Virus record (IMG/VR): IMGVR_UViG_3300035698_009910
Coordinates: 1 to 50,336 of that record
Length of the DNA stretch: 50,336 bases
Direction: 5' to 3' (one strand)
Origin: a virus
A program made the translations under genes and the position numbers. A model generated the notes under the pieces. That model had not been told where the DNA came from. It ran no database searches and saw nothing but the letters and a program-made list of their open reading frames with translations. Below, one piece after another: positions 42,403 to 49,317 of this stretch (positions are counted from its first letter, which is position 1; every line of letters starts with the position of its first letter).

Positions 42403-43415
42403 ATTATATTAAGTTTACCCGTTCCAAAGTCGTATTTAAAACCTTTGTAAATTACACTATCTTTAATAGCATTTTTTGTTTCAGAAATAATTGTATTTTT
42501 TAGTTTATTTAATAGAGTAGTAAACTCTACATTTTTATATTTAACATAAGGAAGAATACAATTAGCAAAATTAATATTATCTCTACGTGTTCTTAATTTC
42601 TTAAGATCATATAAATTCATATTTAATTCTTTTGCCATTGATGAAGCAAATATATCTTCTCCCATACCAGCATCTGGCTTATTAATAACATTTATATTAT
42701 ATACTTTACCTATATTTTTACGTAAATCAATTATTTTTTTTGATTTTAAATAAAATTCATAAGTTGAGTCTACATCATTTTTGTTATATAATAGGATATC
42801 TTCTATTTGTTCTTCTTTAATAAAAGTTGTATAATGTAATGGGAGATCTTGAACCTTTTTCCATTTCATTGCTACTTGTAATTTTTTTAAAGATGTTATT
42901 CTTGCTTTGTTATTAAAATGCCAAATTCTAAATAAGTCAACTTGCTTTATTAGAACATATTTGTTTCTAATAGCTGGAAATAATTCACTTATTATTCTTT
43001 GTGATTCTTTGTACAGTTCCTCAACTGAACAATTTTTGTTTGTTAATAAAAAATGTAATAATGGATAATCATAATTAATATTATTAAATCCTATTAAAAC
43101 ATTACATGATTCTAAAAATTTGATATATTCTTTTACATCATTTCTAGCTTTATGTATAACAAACGTTTTATATTCACCTGTATGTATGTTATAAAACATA
43201 CCAGAGTGAAAATTAGGGAATTGTTCTAAATCATATACCCATATACTTTTAAAATTCTGCTTCTTCTCCAAAATCAACAGGTGCTTCTTGTTCTTCAGGA
43301 AATGCTCCTCCGACTTCAAAGATGTTTTCTCTTTCAAAAAGTCTATGTTTTTTTGCATCTTTTTCTCTTGATGCATTTGTATATATGTTATAGATTGATT
43401 CAAACACACACCCAT
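42399..43415 (-). CDS. DNA polymerase B, 5' exon (3'-5' exonuclease domain)
   Basis: Family-B proofreading motifs are present: VYDLEQFPNFHSG (Exo I, D and E), IGFNNINYDYPLL (Exo II) and YNKNDVDSTY (Exo III). The true exon probably ends at 42417 (FKYDFGTG); the last codons KLNII and TGA belong to the intron. The start is unclear. The 5' part of the frame to 43415 overlaps another gene, and its residues before IWVYDLE look like out-of-frame translation. A TTG at 43271 or the ATG at 43358 are alternatives. No polymerase motif A, B or C is here; they are in 37592-38566. Confidence 0.85.
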   Translation of the reverse strand: MGVCLNQSITYIQMHQEKKMQKNIDFLKEKTSLKSEEHFLKNKKHLLILEKKQNFKSIWVYDLEQFPNFHSGMFYNIHTGEYKTFVIHKARNDVKEYIKFLESCNVLIGFNNINYDYPLLHFLLTNKNCSVEELYKESQRIISELFPAIRNKYVLIKQVDLFRIWHFNNKARITSLKKLQVAMKWKKVQDLPLHYTTFIKEEQIEDILLYNKNDVDSTYEFYLKSKKIIDLRKNIGKVYNINVINKPDAGMGEDIFASSMAKELNMNLYDLKKLRTRRDNINFANCILPYVKYKNVEFTTLLNKLKNTIISETKNAIKDSVIYKGFKYDFGTGKLNII

Positions 43416-43533
43416 TAAAGCGGTGTTTATTAGTTAAATAAGAAATAACATCTTCAGATTTCTCTTTATGTTTTTTTTCTTTATCTAAAAAATGTTTTTG
43501 AATATGTTGTAAAGCTTTTATTTCTTCTTCCAT
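43249..43533 (-). CDS. Small charged hypothetical protein, 94 aa
   Basis: First gene after the tRNA-like sequence, immediately upstream of the polymerase. Highly charged: a Lys/Glu/His helix at the N-terminus and an acidic tail (FPEEQEAPVDFGEEAEF). It overlaps the extended PolB frame by up to 167 bases, or about 23 bases if PolB starts at TTG 43271. No family recognised; the acidic tail suggests a protein-binding role in the replisome. Confidence 0.6.
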   Translation of the reverse strand: MEEEIKALQHIQKHFLDKEKKHKEKSEDVISYLTNKHRFNGCVFESIYNIYTNASREKDAKKHRLFERENIFEVGGAFPEEQEAPVDFGEEAEF

Positions 43534-43549
43534 ATTTATTTTTAAATTA

Positions 43550-43617
43550 GGGGTATCGCCCAGATTTGAACTGGGAGCTTTAATCCAAAGATTAATGTTT
43601 TTACCTGTGATACAAAT
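43550..43617 (-). tRNA. tRNA-like sequence, degenerate or 3' half
   Basis: The 3' part is a clear T-arm (CCCAG-TTCAAAT-CTGGG) followed by CGATACC. A hairpin TTAATC-TTTG-GATTAA stands where the anticodon arm should be but has the wrong loop size, and no D-stem is visible. A nearby GTATC (about 43613) pairs with GATAC. Another better-matching strand, GGGTATC, lies about 330 bases upstream at 43883-43889. It may be a split or decayed tRNA; no anticodon is assigned. Confidence 0.4.
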
Positions 43618-44017
43618 AATTATTATTTTTATTTTTTGTTATATTTAATTATTACTTACTAAACTGTATTTTACTACATTATTAAGATTTAACTGATATC
43701 TATTTTTTATAATTAAGAATAATCTTAACAATAAAAACATTGTACAATTTCGAATCTTTAAAACATATTAACATAATTTACATCTTTCACGTATAATTAA
43801 TTATAAAAATTGCTTAGCGATACTATGTATGACACCACATCCTAAATAATTTAATAACAATTATATAAGTATTCCAAACTAAGATACCCATTTAATATCT
43901 AAAACTTAAATGATAGTTTAAGTTTTTTTCTTACTTTTTTAATTAAGGGTTCTCTACCCCAGATAGATGAGAATCTATCATAATAACCGTATTCTTTATT
44001 CATTTTGGTTTAATAAT
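43618..44017 (-). other. Non-coding stretch with structured elements
   Basis: About 400 bases with no convincing gene. It holds the GGGTATC strand at 43883-43889, the motif TATACGTGAAAG at about 43784-43795, and a hairpin GATAGAT-TCTC-ATCTATC (about 43962-43979) next to a GGGT/ACCC hairpin. These suggest a transcribed leader or processed RNA before the polymerase operon. No promoter can be named with confidence. Confidence 0.4.
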
Positions 44018-44045
44018 AAAAGGGGAAGATTTCTCCTCCCCTTTT
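44018..44045 (-). terminator. Terminator after the 44061-44372 gene
   Basis: An AAAAGGGGA/TCCCCTTTT stem around a 10-base loop with a T-run in the minus direction, 16 bases past the gene's stop. It closes the NAD-lipoprotein operon. Confidence 0.9.
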
Positions 44046-44060
44046 TATTTAACATAATTA

Positions 44061-44372
44061 CTATGCAGAAATTACTTCTGCTTTTTTTTGATACTCTTTG
44101 TTAAGATACATGTCAAAATTTTCACAAATTTCTTTTGCTTCTTTAACAAATTGTTTACCAAGTTCTTTTTCAACATTAACGTCAACAAAAGATTCTTTTT
44201 CCAAACGACCTTCTGCAATCAATCTACCTTTTTCTTTGTTAAATTGGTCTTTTTGACTACATCGAGATGCAGCCATAGATAAAACACCTTCTTCAACTTT
44301 CCCCATTACTGTAAAACGAGGTTGTCCTTTTTCAGGACGGCTTCTAAAAACTAAATACTTGTCTTTATACAT
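44061..44372 (-). CDS. Hypothetical protein, 103 aa
   Basis: Small soluble protein just before a strong terminator. FRSRPEKGQPRFTVMGKVEEGVLSM looks like a strand pair; the rest is a Lys/Glu helix. Codon usage is slightly less extreme in A+T than its neighbours, which may mark good expression. No known family recognised. Confidence 0.65.
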   Translation of the reverse strand: MYKDKYLVFRSRPEKGQPRFTVMGKVEEGVLSMAASRCSQKDQFNKEKGRLIAEGRLEKESFVDVNVEKELGKQFVKEAKEICENFDMYLNKEYQKKAEVISA

Positions 44373-44381
44373 GTTTGTTAT

Positions 44382-44687
44382 TTATTTACTTTTTTTGTAA
44401 TTATAAACGTATTCTTTACCACATATACATTCAATTAATGTATATGTACCTTCTATCATACCAAAAGAAGATTCTTCTCTAAATGTATGTGTTTTTGGTG
44501 CATAATTATCAGTCATTGGCACAGTACTGTACCAAAGTTCTTCTTTTTTCCAAGTAATATTTGTAACCATTTGATTACAAGGTACTTTTAATTCAGCATC
44601 TCCACCAAAACTTTTAGCTCTTTGATTCTTAGTGCAAGAAGTAAAAGCTAAAGGTATTAAAAATAGTATTAATAATAGTTTTTTCAT
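44382..44687 (-). CDS. Small lipoprotein, 101 aa
   Basis: The N-terminus KKLLLILFLIPLAFTSC is a lipoprotein signal with a lipobox (AFTSC), so the mature protein begins at Cys18 and is lipid-anchored in the host envelope. The remainder has CNQMVTNITWKKEELWY and ECICGKEYVYNY, with cysteines that could pair. Phage lipoproteins of this size often block superinfection by masking receptors or DNA entry; that role is inference. It lies downstream of the NAMPT-like gene. Confidence 0.75.
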   Translation of the reverse strand: MKKLLLILFLIPLAFTSCTKNQRAKSFGGDAELKVPCNQMVTNITWKKEELWYSTVPMTDNYAPKTHTFREESSFGMIEGTYTLIECICGKEYVYNYKKSK

Positions 44688-44721
44688 AATAATTTATTTA
44701 ACATTCATATTATTTACTTTC

Positions 44722-46287
44722 TCATGTTATTTTGTTTATATTATTTCTGATTTTATTTAATGAAATATTATTGTAAAAGTTACCATTTTCAAAGATAGTT
44801 TGTAAATATCCAGTATCTTCTAATTCCCAAGATTGTTGGTCAAATAATACTAATTTATTATTATTTTCTGGGTCATGTCCTACAGATAACAAACCTTTAG
44901 CTGATTTTTTAGTGCCATCATCAGTAATAGGGTCTTTAAAGATTTCTCTACCTACTGTTTTTAAATGTAACTCTGAAGAATCCTCAGCTGTTTCATCACA
45001 CTCTAACAATTCTATATAAGTAGCTTTCATTGCAAATCCAAAAGTATCTCTAGTGTTAAATTGATAAGTAAAACTACCAATACCTAACACTACATTAGTA
45101 GATGCAAAACCTTTAGCTTTTAATCTTTCAATTATCTGCACAGCTCTTTCATCATTAATAGAATCACCATAGATTGCTCCAATGTGAGGGTCTAATACTT
45201 TGTAACCTTGTGAGTTAATAGTACCACCAAATGTATCCCAAAGAAGTTCTATTACTCCTTTTTCTTCATTTGACCAATTACTTTTATGTTTACCTGCAAT
45301 ACCTGTTCTATAAGCATTTAAAACGTTTCCACAAATAATATCTACAGGGTCTCCACTATCAGGTCTAATTACTAATTTACCAGGTCTTGCAAGAATTTCT
45401 TCTTTTAATGCTGGTAATGTTTGAATAAGAACTTTCCATAAATCCCATGTATCAGATACAATAGACAATACTGGTGCATCTTTATAGATGTTTAGTAGAT
45501 TTCTAAAAGTACCAATTTCATCATCTTTAGTACCAGCACACATAACACTATGTTCTGTAGCAGGTACACCACTAATAACGTTTCTTACGGCATCATAATA
45601 TTTTCTAGCTCCATGTATAACAGGTAAACTGTCAGAGCCTAAGAATGATGTTGCATGACCTAATCCACTACTAATTGTAGCATCAACAGAGTCCATACCT
45701 CTCATAGAAAAGTCATGACCTTGATAATCTACAAACCACACATTATTTTTATCAGTTTCTAAAGCTCCTTTAGTAAGAATCTTTTTGAAATTGTGAGCTA
45801 ATGTAGCTGATGTCATAGGTTTCCATAATAGATTAGAAATCAATGTTTCTAAGAAATTAGTTAACCAAAAGAACTCAGGCATTGTATTTACTATAGTAAG
45901 TACAGGTACTCCCATTGGTACAGATGTACCTTCTGATAATGCTTTTACTTTAATAGGTAAATAACCTAAATCCCATAATGCTTCAATATGACTTACATTA
46001 TAATCAGAACCAAGATATAAAGAATATTCTTCTTTAATTTCTTGACATACTTTAATCTTAACTCCTGGAGTTATATTTCTTAAATCTGTAATAAAAAAAT
46101 ATTTATCAAACATTTCTTTAATTTGTCTCATTACCATTTGTTGTCCAAATGATATTACATTTTCTACATTTTTAGGTGCATATTTATTACTTCTTGGAGT
46201 AAAGTTACTGTATACTAAAGTTGTTCCTTTAGGATATTGCTTGTGATGGTCTACTTTATAGCCATCTGTTGCTAAGAATGGGTTCAT
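44722..46287 (-). CDS. Nicotinamide phosphoribosyltransferase-like enzyme (NAMPT/NadV family)
   Basis: A 521-aa protein of the NAMPT family. Signatures are DGYKVDHHKQYPKGTT with YSNFTPRS at the N-terminus, FVDYQGHDFSMRGMDS, SGLGHATSFLGSDS and GTKDDEIGTFRNLL. The C-terminal half has LVIRPDSGDPVDI, YGDSINDERA and GIGSFTYQFNTRDTFGFAMK. NAMPT joins nicotinamide to PRPP to give NMN. In phages a related enzyme (Namat) instead joins nicotinamide to ADP-ribose pyrophosphate, giving NAD directly; sequence reading alone does not separate the two. It lies one base from the PRPP-synthetase-like gene, so both act together. Confidence 0.9.
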   Translation of the reverse strand: MNPFLATDGYKVDHHKQYPKGTTLVYSNFTPRSNKYAPKNVENVISFGQQMVMRQIKEMFDKYFFITDLRNITPGVKIKVCQEIKEEYSLYLGSDYNVSHIEALWDLGYLPIKVKALSEGTSVPMGVPVLTIVNTMPEFFWLTNFLETLISNLLWKPMTSATLAHNFKKILTKGALETDKNNVWFVDYQGHDFSMRGMDSVDATISSGLGHATSFLGSDSLPVIHGARKYYDAVRNVISGVPATEHSVMCAGTKDDEIGTFRNLLNIYKDAPVLSIVSDTWDLWKVLIQTLPALKEEILARPGKLVIRPDSGDPVDIICGNVLNAYRTGIAGKHKSNWSNEEKGVIELLWDTFGGTINSQGYKVLDPHIGAIYGDSINDERAVQIIERLKAKGFASTNVVLGIGSFTYQFNTRDTFGFAMKATYIELLECDETAEDSSELHLKTVGREIFKDPITDDGTKKSAKGLLSVGHDPENNNKLVLFDQQSWELEDTGYLQTIFENGNFYNNISLNKIRNNINKIT

Positions 46288-46288
46288 A

Positions 46289-47131
46289 TTAAAATTGTTT
46301 AATTATTTCTAAATTTCCAGGTTGATCTCCTATACTAATATCATCATACATGTGATAATATTCATCAAATTTACTGTTAGTAGTAAATACTTTATCAAAG
46401 TAATTAGTTACTGGATCTACACCTAAATTTTGCACAGTCATATGACTAACAGCTAAGTATAATTTACCACAGTTACGTTCTTTGAGTAATTTAGCTAAAC
46501 CTTTAAAAGTACCACCATAAACAGATATATCATCTACAATAAGAATGTCTTTACCTAAAAAATCTTTTTTACCAATTTTTTGAATTATATTAGATTTTTT
46601 ACCGTAATAACTTCTACTTTTACTACACGAATGAACTTCTCCTTGCCAATCTAATTGATCGCATAATTTCATTAAAGGTTTAAAACCACCTGCATCTGAA
46701 GACATTAAGATAGTATTTTTAGAATTTAATCTAGGCATTTTATTTACATAATCATAATGTCCTAATTTATATAATACTTTTGCTATAAACTCACTATTAT
46801 TAATAATTTCTACATTATCCATTAAAGCTTCTACAACTTCTGCATTATGAGGATGAAATATTTTAAAATTAGCATTCATTCCATTTAGAAACTTACATAC
46901 TAATTTTAAACCACTTGATTGGTCATCAGCAAATCTTCTGTCAGCTTGTGCATCAATAAGATTAGGTATAATAATTAAAGGTTTTAAATTATATTTATTA
47001 TTGTAAGCATCTACAAATTGATTCAAATGCCATAAATCTTCATAAGAATTTAATTTCCAAGTAATAATTTCTTCACCTGAATGTTCTGTAGTAACATAAC
47101 TACTTCCATCTGGATATTTATTTATTTTCAT
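46289..47131 (-). CDS. Ribose-phosphate pyrophosphokinase-like enzyme (Prs/Adps family)
   Basis: I place the start at the ATG at 47131, because a longer frame to 47176 would run into the tRNA. About 280 aa. ADRRFADDQSSGLKLVCKFL corresponds to the Prs catalytic flap region, HPHNAEVVE to a metal-binding loop, and DILIVDDISVYGGTFKGLA to the PRPP-binding motif. Prs makes PRPP from ribose-5-phosphate and ATP; phage relatives called Adps pyrophosphorylate ADP-ribose. It is encoded immediately upstream of the NAMPT-like gene, forming a two-step NAD-making unit. Confidence 0.88.
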   Translation of the reverse strand: MKINKYPDGSSYVTTEHSGEEIITWKLNSYEDLWHLNQFVDAYNNKYNLKPLIIIPNLIDAQADRRFADDQSSGLKLVCKFLNGMNANFKIFHPHNAEVVEALMDNVEIINNSEFIAKVLYKLGHYDYVNKMPRLNSKNTILMSSDAGGFKPLMKLCDQLDWQGEVHSCSKSRSYYGKKSNIIQKIGKKDFLGKDILIVDDISVYGGTFKGLAKLLKERNCGKLYLAVSHMTVQNLGVDPVTNYFDKVFTTNSKFDEYYHMYDDISIGDQPGNLEIIKQF

Positions 47132-47145
47132 TTTTATAATTTTAG

Positions 47146-47304
47146 CAGGACATAAAGGATTCGAACCTCCGACCATACATTATAACAGTGCTTTTTATAT
47201 TATCTTTCCACGTATAACTTATTAGCACAACATTATCTTCCATAAGTTGATAATGTATTGTTTTATTACATAATGTATTGCTCTAACCACTGAGCTAACG
47301 TCCT
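47146..47304 (-). tRNA. tRNA-Ile(UAU) split by an 87-base insertion in the anticodon loop
   Basis: The 5' half has acceptor AGGACGT (47298-47304) and a D-arm GCTC-AGTGGTTA-GAGC. The 3' half has a T-arm GGAGG-TTCGAAT-CCTTT and acceptor ATGTCCT. The anticodon stem ATACA (47274-47278) pairs with TGTAT (47175-47179) only if 47186-47272 is removed. The joined seven-base loop TTTATAA gives anticodon UAU. The insertion starts after U and ends in G, as in group I introns, but at 87 bases it is too short for one. It has no encoded CCA, and G follows the acceptor. Confidence 0.6.
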
Positions 47305-47712
47305 GTAGCTCCACTTCACACTTTAATAATAATATAGTTAAAAATTAATTTGTCGTTTCGCTCTGATTATAAACTTTAAGGTTTTGGAAACCTTGCAGCC
47401 TTTTTACATTTGTATAACCATCTTAAACATATGTTAACAAACGATGATCGTCGTAGTTATATTTACCAATATGTGATTGGGATACAACTAAACAATGCGG
47501 ACTTAGAAATGCACACACCCAATTTAAGATGTGAGTTACTTGTATTCAGGGATTCAGGATGCGAACTTGTTCGTTAACAGAGCTGAATTGTGATTAGTAC
47601 ACTCACTTGGTACATTGAAATCAACCTTTCATTATAGGTTTTCTAATTAATTTAAGTATCAACTATTTATTATCTCCATGTATTGAAGATTTACTTCTAA
47701 CCAATAGAAGTT
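47305..47712 (-). other. Non-coding region with nested inverted repeats
   Basis: About 400 bases without a gene. Paired elements: GTGAGT/ACTCAC (47531-47536 and 47601-47606) enclosing ATTCAG/CTGAAT (47552-47557 and 47583-47588), enclosing CGAAC/GTTCG (47562-47566 and 47569-47573); ATTGGG/CCCAAT (47476-47481 and 47518-47523); and AAGGTTT/AAACCTT (47378-47394). The base composition is richer in G and C than nearby genes. This suggests a structured RNA of unknown class. Confidence 0.5.
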
Positions 47713-48066
47713 CTACTTTGCGTGTAGAGGATTAACATCATCTTGCGGGACAATGCCAATAATTTTTTTTGTATTAAGACATAAAGTATTAAATCTATTT
47801 ATATCTTTTTTAAGATAAAAATAATATAATATTTCTACAGTACATCTTTCTAATTTTGTTCTAAATACTAATCTATTTAATACTAAATTATGTTTTAATT
47901 CAGATTCACATAATTTCCATATGTCTTTAGCTAATGGTTTAGGAGGAAAAAAGAAATTATTTAATCTAATAAATATTGATTGTAACATAAAAAATAATAC
48001 ATAACCAAAAAAACATATTATAATAGCAATTGCTATTCCCCCTGTTATATATTCTATAACTGTCAT
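47713..48066 (-). CDS. Membrane protein, 117 aa
   Basis: Residues 8-35 (GGIAIAIIICFFGYVLFFMLQS) form one long hydrophobic helix near the N-terminus, with a short outside start and a basic cytoplasmic remainder (FRTKLERCTVEILYYFYLKK). It is probably anchored in the host inner membrane. No family recognised. It begins a run of small genes upstream of the tRNA-Ile region. Confidence 0.6.
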   Translation of the reverse strand: MTVIEYITGGIAIAIIICFFGYVLFFMLQSIFIRLNNFFFPPKPLAKDIWKLCESELKHNLVLNRLVFRTKLERCTVEILYYFYLKKDINRFNTLCLNTKKIIGIVPQDDVNPLHAK

Positions 48067-48071
48067 AAATT

Positions 48072-48266
48072 TTATATTGGTAAAGTTACATCATTAAATA
48101 ATTTTTTCCATTTATTATGACCATAAATATTATCATAAGCAGTATTATTATCTTTTTTTTTAATATTTTTAATTTCTTTTAAGTATCTTCTTTTTTTTAT
48201 GTTACACTTAACAGAATTAACTTTAATAAGTAGTCTTTTTATTTTTATTATTTCTTTAGCTTTCAT
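48072..48266 (-). CDS. Small very basic protein, 64 aa
   Basis: Very Lys/Ile-rich (KIKRLLIKVNSVKCNIKKRRYLKE), with an Asn/Tyr-rich end and a WKKLFNDV segment. It overlaps the upstream gene by four bases (ATGA type). It probably binds nucleic acid by charge, but no family is recognised. Confidence 0.5.
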   Translation of the reverse strand: MKAKEIIKIKRLLIKVNSVKCNIKKRRYLKEIKNIKKKDNNTAYDNIYGHNKWKKLFNDVTLPI

Positions 48267-48640
48267 GTTATTAAGTCTTCATACGTTTTCTTAATATCAA
48301 CAACATCTTTCATGTGTTTTTGTAAAATAAATAGCTTTTTATGCATATTTGTTCTTTGCTCTATTTCAGATCTATTTATAACTTTTTTACACATTCTGTT
48401 AATTCTACTAAAATCTTTAATCATATAATCATCCATTGTAGTATATACAACGTCATTAACCATAGCTCCACAAAAAGGTTTATTACTGTCTAATCTTAAT
48501 AAAAGATACGGTAAACTTAATACTCTTCTTGGTTTTACATAGACTATAGATAAATAAAATTCACTTTGATTAGCTTTTTTAATTAAAGCTTTATTAAAAG
48601 TATGATTTTTTATATGTAATGTTGTTTCATATATTTTCAT
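48263..48640 (-). CDS. Hypothetical protein, 125 aa
   Basis: Four-base overlaps with both neighbours place it firmly in an operon. Starts with a strand KIYETTLHIKNHTF, then RVLSLPYLLLRLDSNKPFCGAMVND, and ends in a Lys-rich helix. No known domain. Confidence 0.6.
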   Translation of the reverse strand: MKIYETTLHIKNHTFNKALIKKANQSEFYLSIVYVKPRRVLSLPYLLLRLDSNKPFCGAMVNDVVYTTMDDYMIKDFSRINRMCKKVINRSEIEQRTNMHKKLFILQKHMKDVVDIKKTYEDLIT

Positions 48641-48819
48641 CGATTTATACTTTTACCTGTACTGTTAAAAATATTATTAAATTTACTTTTAATTTTATTT
48701 AATTGTTTATAACCGTTTCTACTTAAATGTGGTCTACTTAACAATTGATATAATTTTATATATTCATTATTATTTCTTATTTGTACAGGTTTATGTATTC
48801 TTTTCTTTTTTCTTGACAT
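48637..48819 (-). CDS. Small basic protein, 60 aa
   Basis: Begins MSRKKKRIHKPVQIR; the remaining KLYQLLSRPHLSRNGYKQLNKI is a basic helix. First gene downstream of the tRNA-Leu terminator and overlapping the next gene by four bases. Likely nucleic-acid or protein-binding by charge; unassigned. Confidence 0.5.
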   Translation of the reverse strand: MSRKKKRIHKPVQIRNNNEYIKLYQLLSRPHLSRNGYKQLNKIKSKFNNIFNSTGKSINR

Positions 48820-48830
48820 ATTAAATTTTT

Positions 48831-48862
48831 AAAAAAGGGGATACATAACATATCCCCTTTTT
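48831..48862. terminator. Terminator between tRNA-Leu and the next operon
   Basis: GGGGATA/TATCCCC stem around a seven-base loop with A and T runs on both sides, so it can act in both directions. In the minus direction it follows tRNA-Leu. Confidence 0.85.
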
Positions 48863-48906
48863 AAACTAACCATGAATGTCTACTAACAACATTCGTCTAA
48901 ATTAAG

Positions 48907-48992
48907 TACCGAAAGTGGGGGTCGAACCCACACAGCCATATTTAGCTACAGGATTTTAAGTCCTGCGTGTCTACCAGTTTCACCATCTCGGC
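48907..48992 (-). tRNA. tRNA-Leu(UAA)
   Basis: An 86-base class II tRNA. Acceptor GCCGAGA pairs with TTTCGGT (two G-U pairs). The anticodon arm is CAGGA-CTTAAAA-TCCTG with anticodon UAA. A long variable arm follows, and the T-arm is GTGGG-TTCGACC-CCCAC. CCA is not encoded. It reads TTA, one of the most used codons here. Confidence 0.93.
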
Positions 48993-49041
48993 ATGTAGTA
49001 CCAAATTACCCACGTTTGGGCTTAAATGGTACTTATTATGG

Positions 49042-49317
49042 TTATTGTTTTATTATTGGTATTATTAATAACAATGTTAATACAAGAGGCCATAATAAAA
49101 ACATTATAACAGTACCTATTATTGTAAATAATAGATGAGTTAAAAATAATCCTACAAAAGTTTTAGGATCTTTTTTAATAAATAGTTTATCAAACATTTT
49201 AGAATAGATAAAGTTTCTTACTCCACTACTATAAAAAGGACCAACCATTTGTAATAAGAACCATACTGCAGCACAGATACAAGATCCTATTGTATAAATA
49301 AGTGTTAATGTAGCCAT
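49042..49317 (-). CDS. Small membrane protein, 91 aa
   Basis: Two hydrophobic stretches: near residues 3-28 (LTLIYTIGSCICAAVWFLLQMVG) and near 53-88 (FVGLFLTHLLFTIIGTVIMF followed by a second leucine-rich helix). Consistent with two or three membrane helices. It could be holin-like or a superinfection protein, but no specific motif supports either. It overlaps the upstream gene by 13 bases. Confidence 0.6.
   Translation of the reverse strand: MATLTLIYTIGSCICAAVWFLLQMVGPFYSSGVRNFIYSKMFDKLFIKKDPKTFVGLFLTHLLFTIIGTVIMFLLWPLVLTLLLIIPIIKQ

Larger units (their letters stand above)
38567..42416 (-). other. Group I intron-like insertion splitting DNA polymerase B
   Basis: The insertion is 3850 bases between polymerase exons. 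The 5' exon would end in ...ACGGGT (U before the cut, as group I introns require) and the insertion ends in G before GGTATC, restoring ...TGGIHG. A group I core lies at 39157-40125, with a LAGLIDADG gene looped out of it. Five other ORFs lie in the insertion, four upstream of the core and one downstream. The splice sites are my prediction. The four upstream genes may instead be a later insertion into the intron's P1 region. Confidence 0.65.

Noticed and set aside
37592-43415. Intein in DNA polymerase B
   Set aside because: An intein would keep one open frame through the insertion; here stops and several frames interrupt it, and group I core elements are present.
47132-47176. Longer start for the Prs-like gene
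   Set aside because: It would overlap the 3' half of the tRNA; the ATG at 47131 gives the normal family N-terminus.
47378-47394. tRNA-Trp(CCA) suggested by a 17-base anticodon-arm-like hairpin
   Set aside because: No D-arm, T-arm or acceptor stem accompanies it; it is better explained as one hairpin of a structured region.
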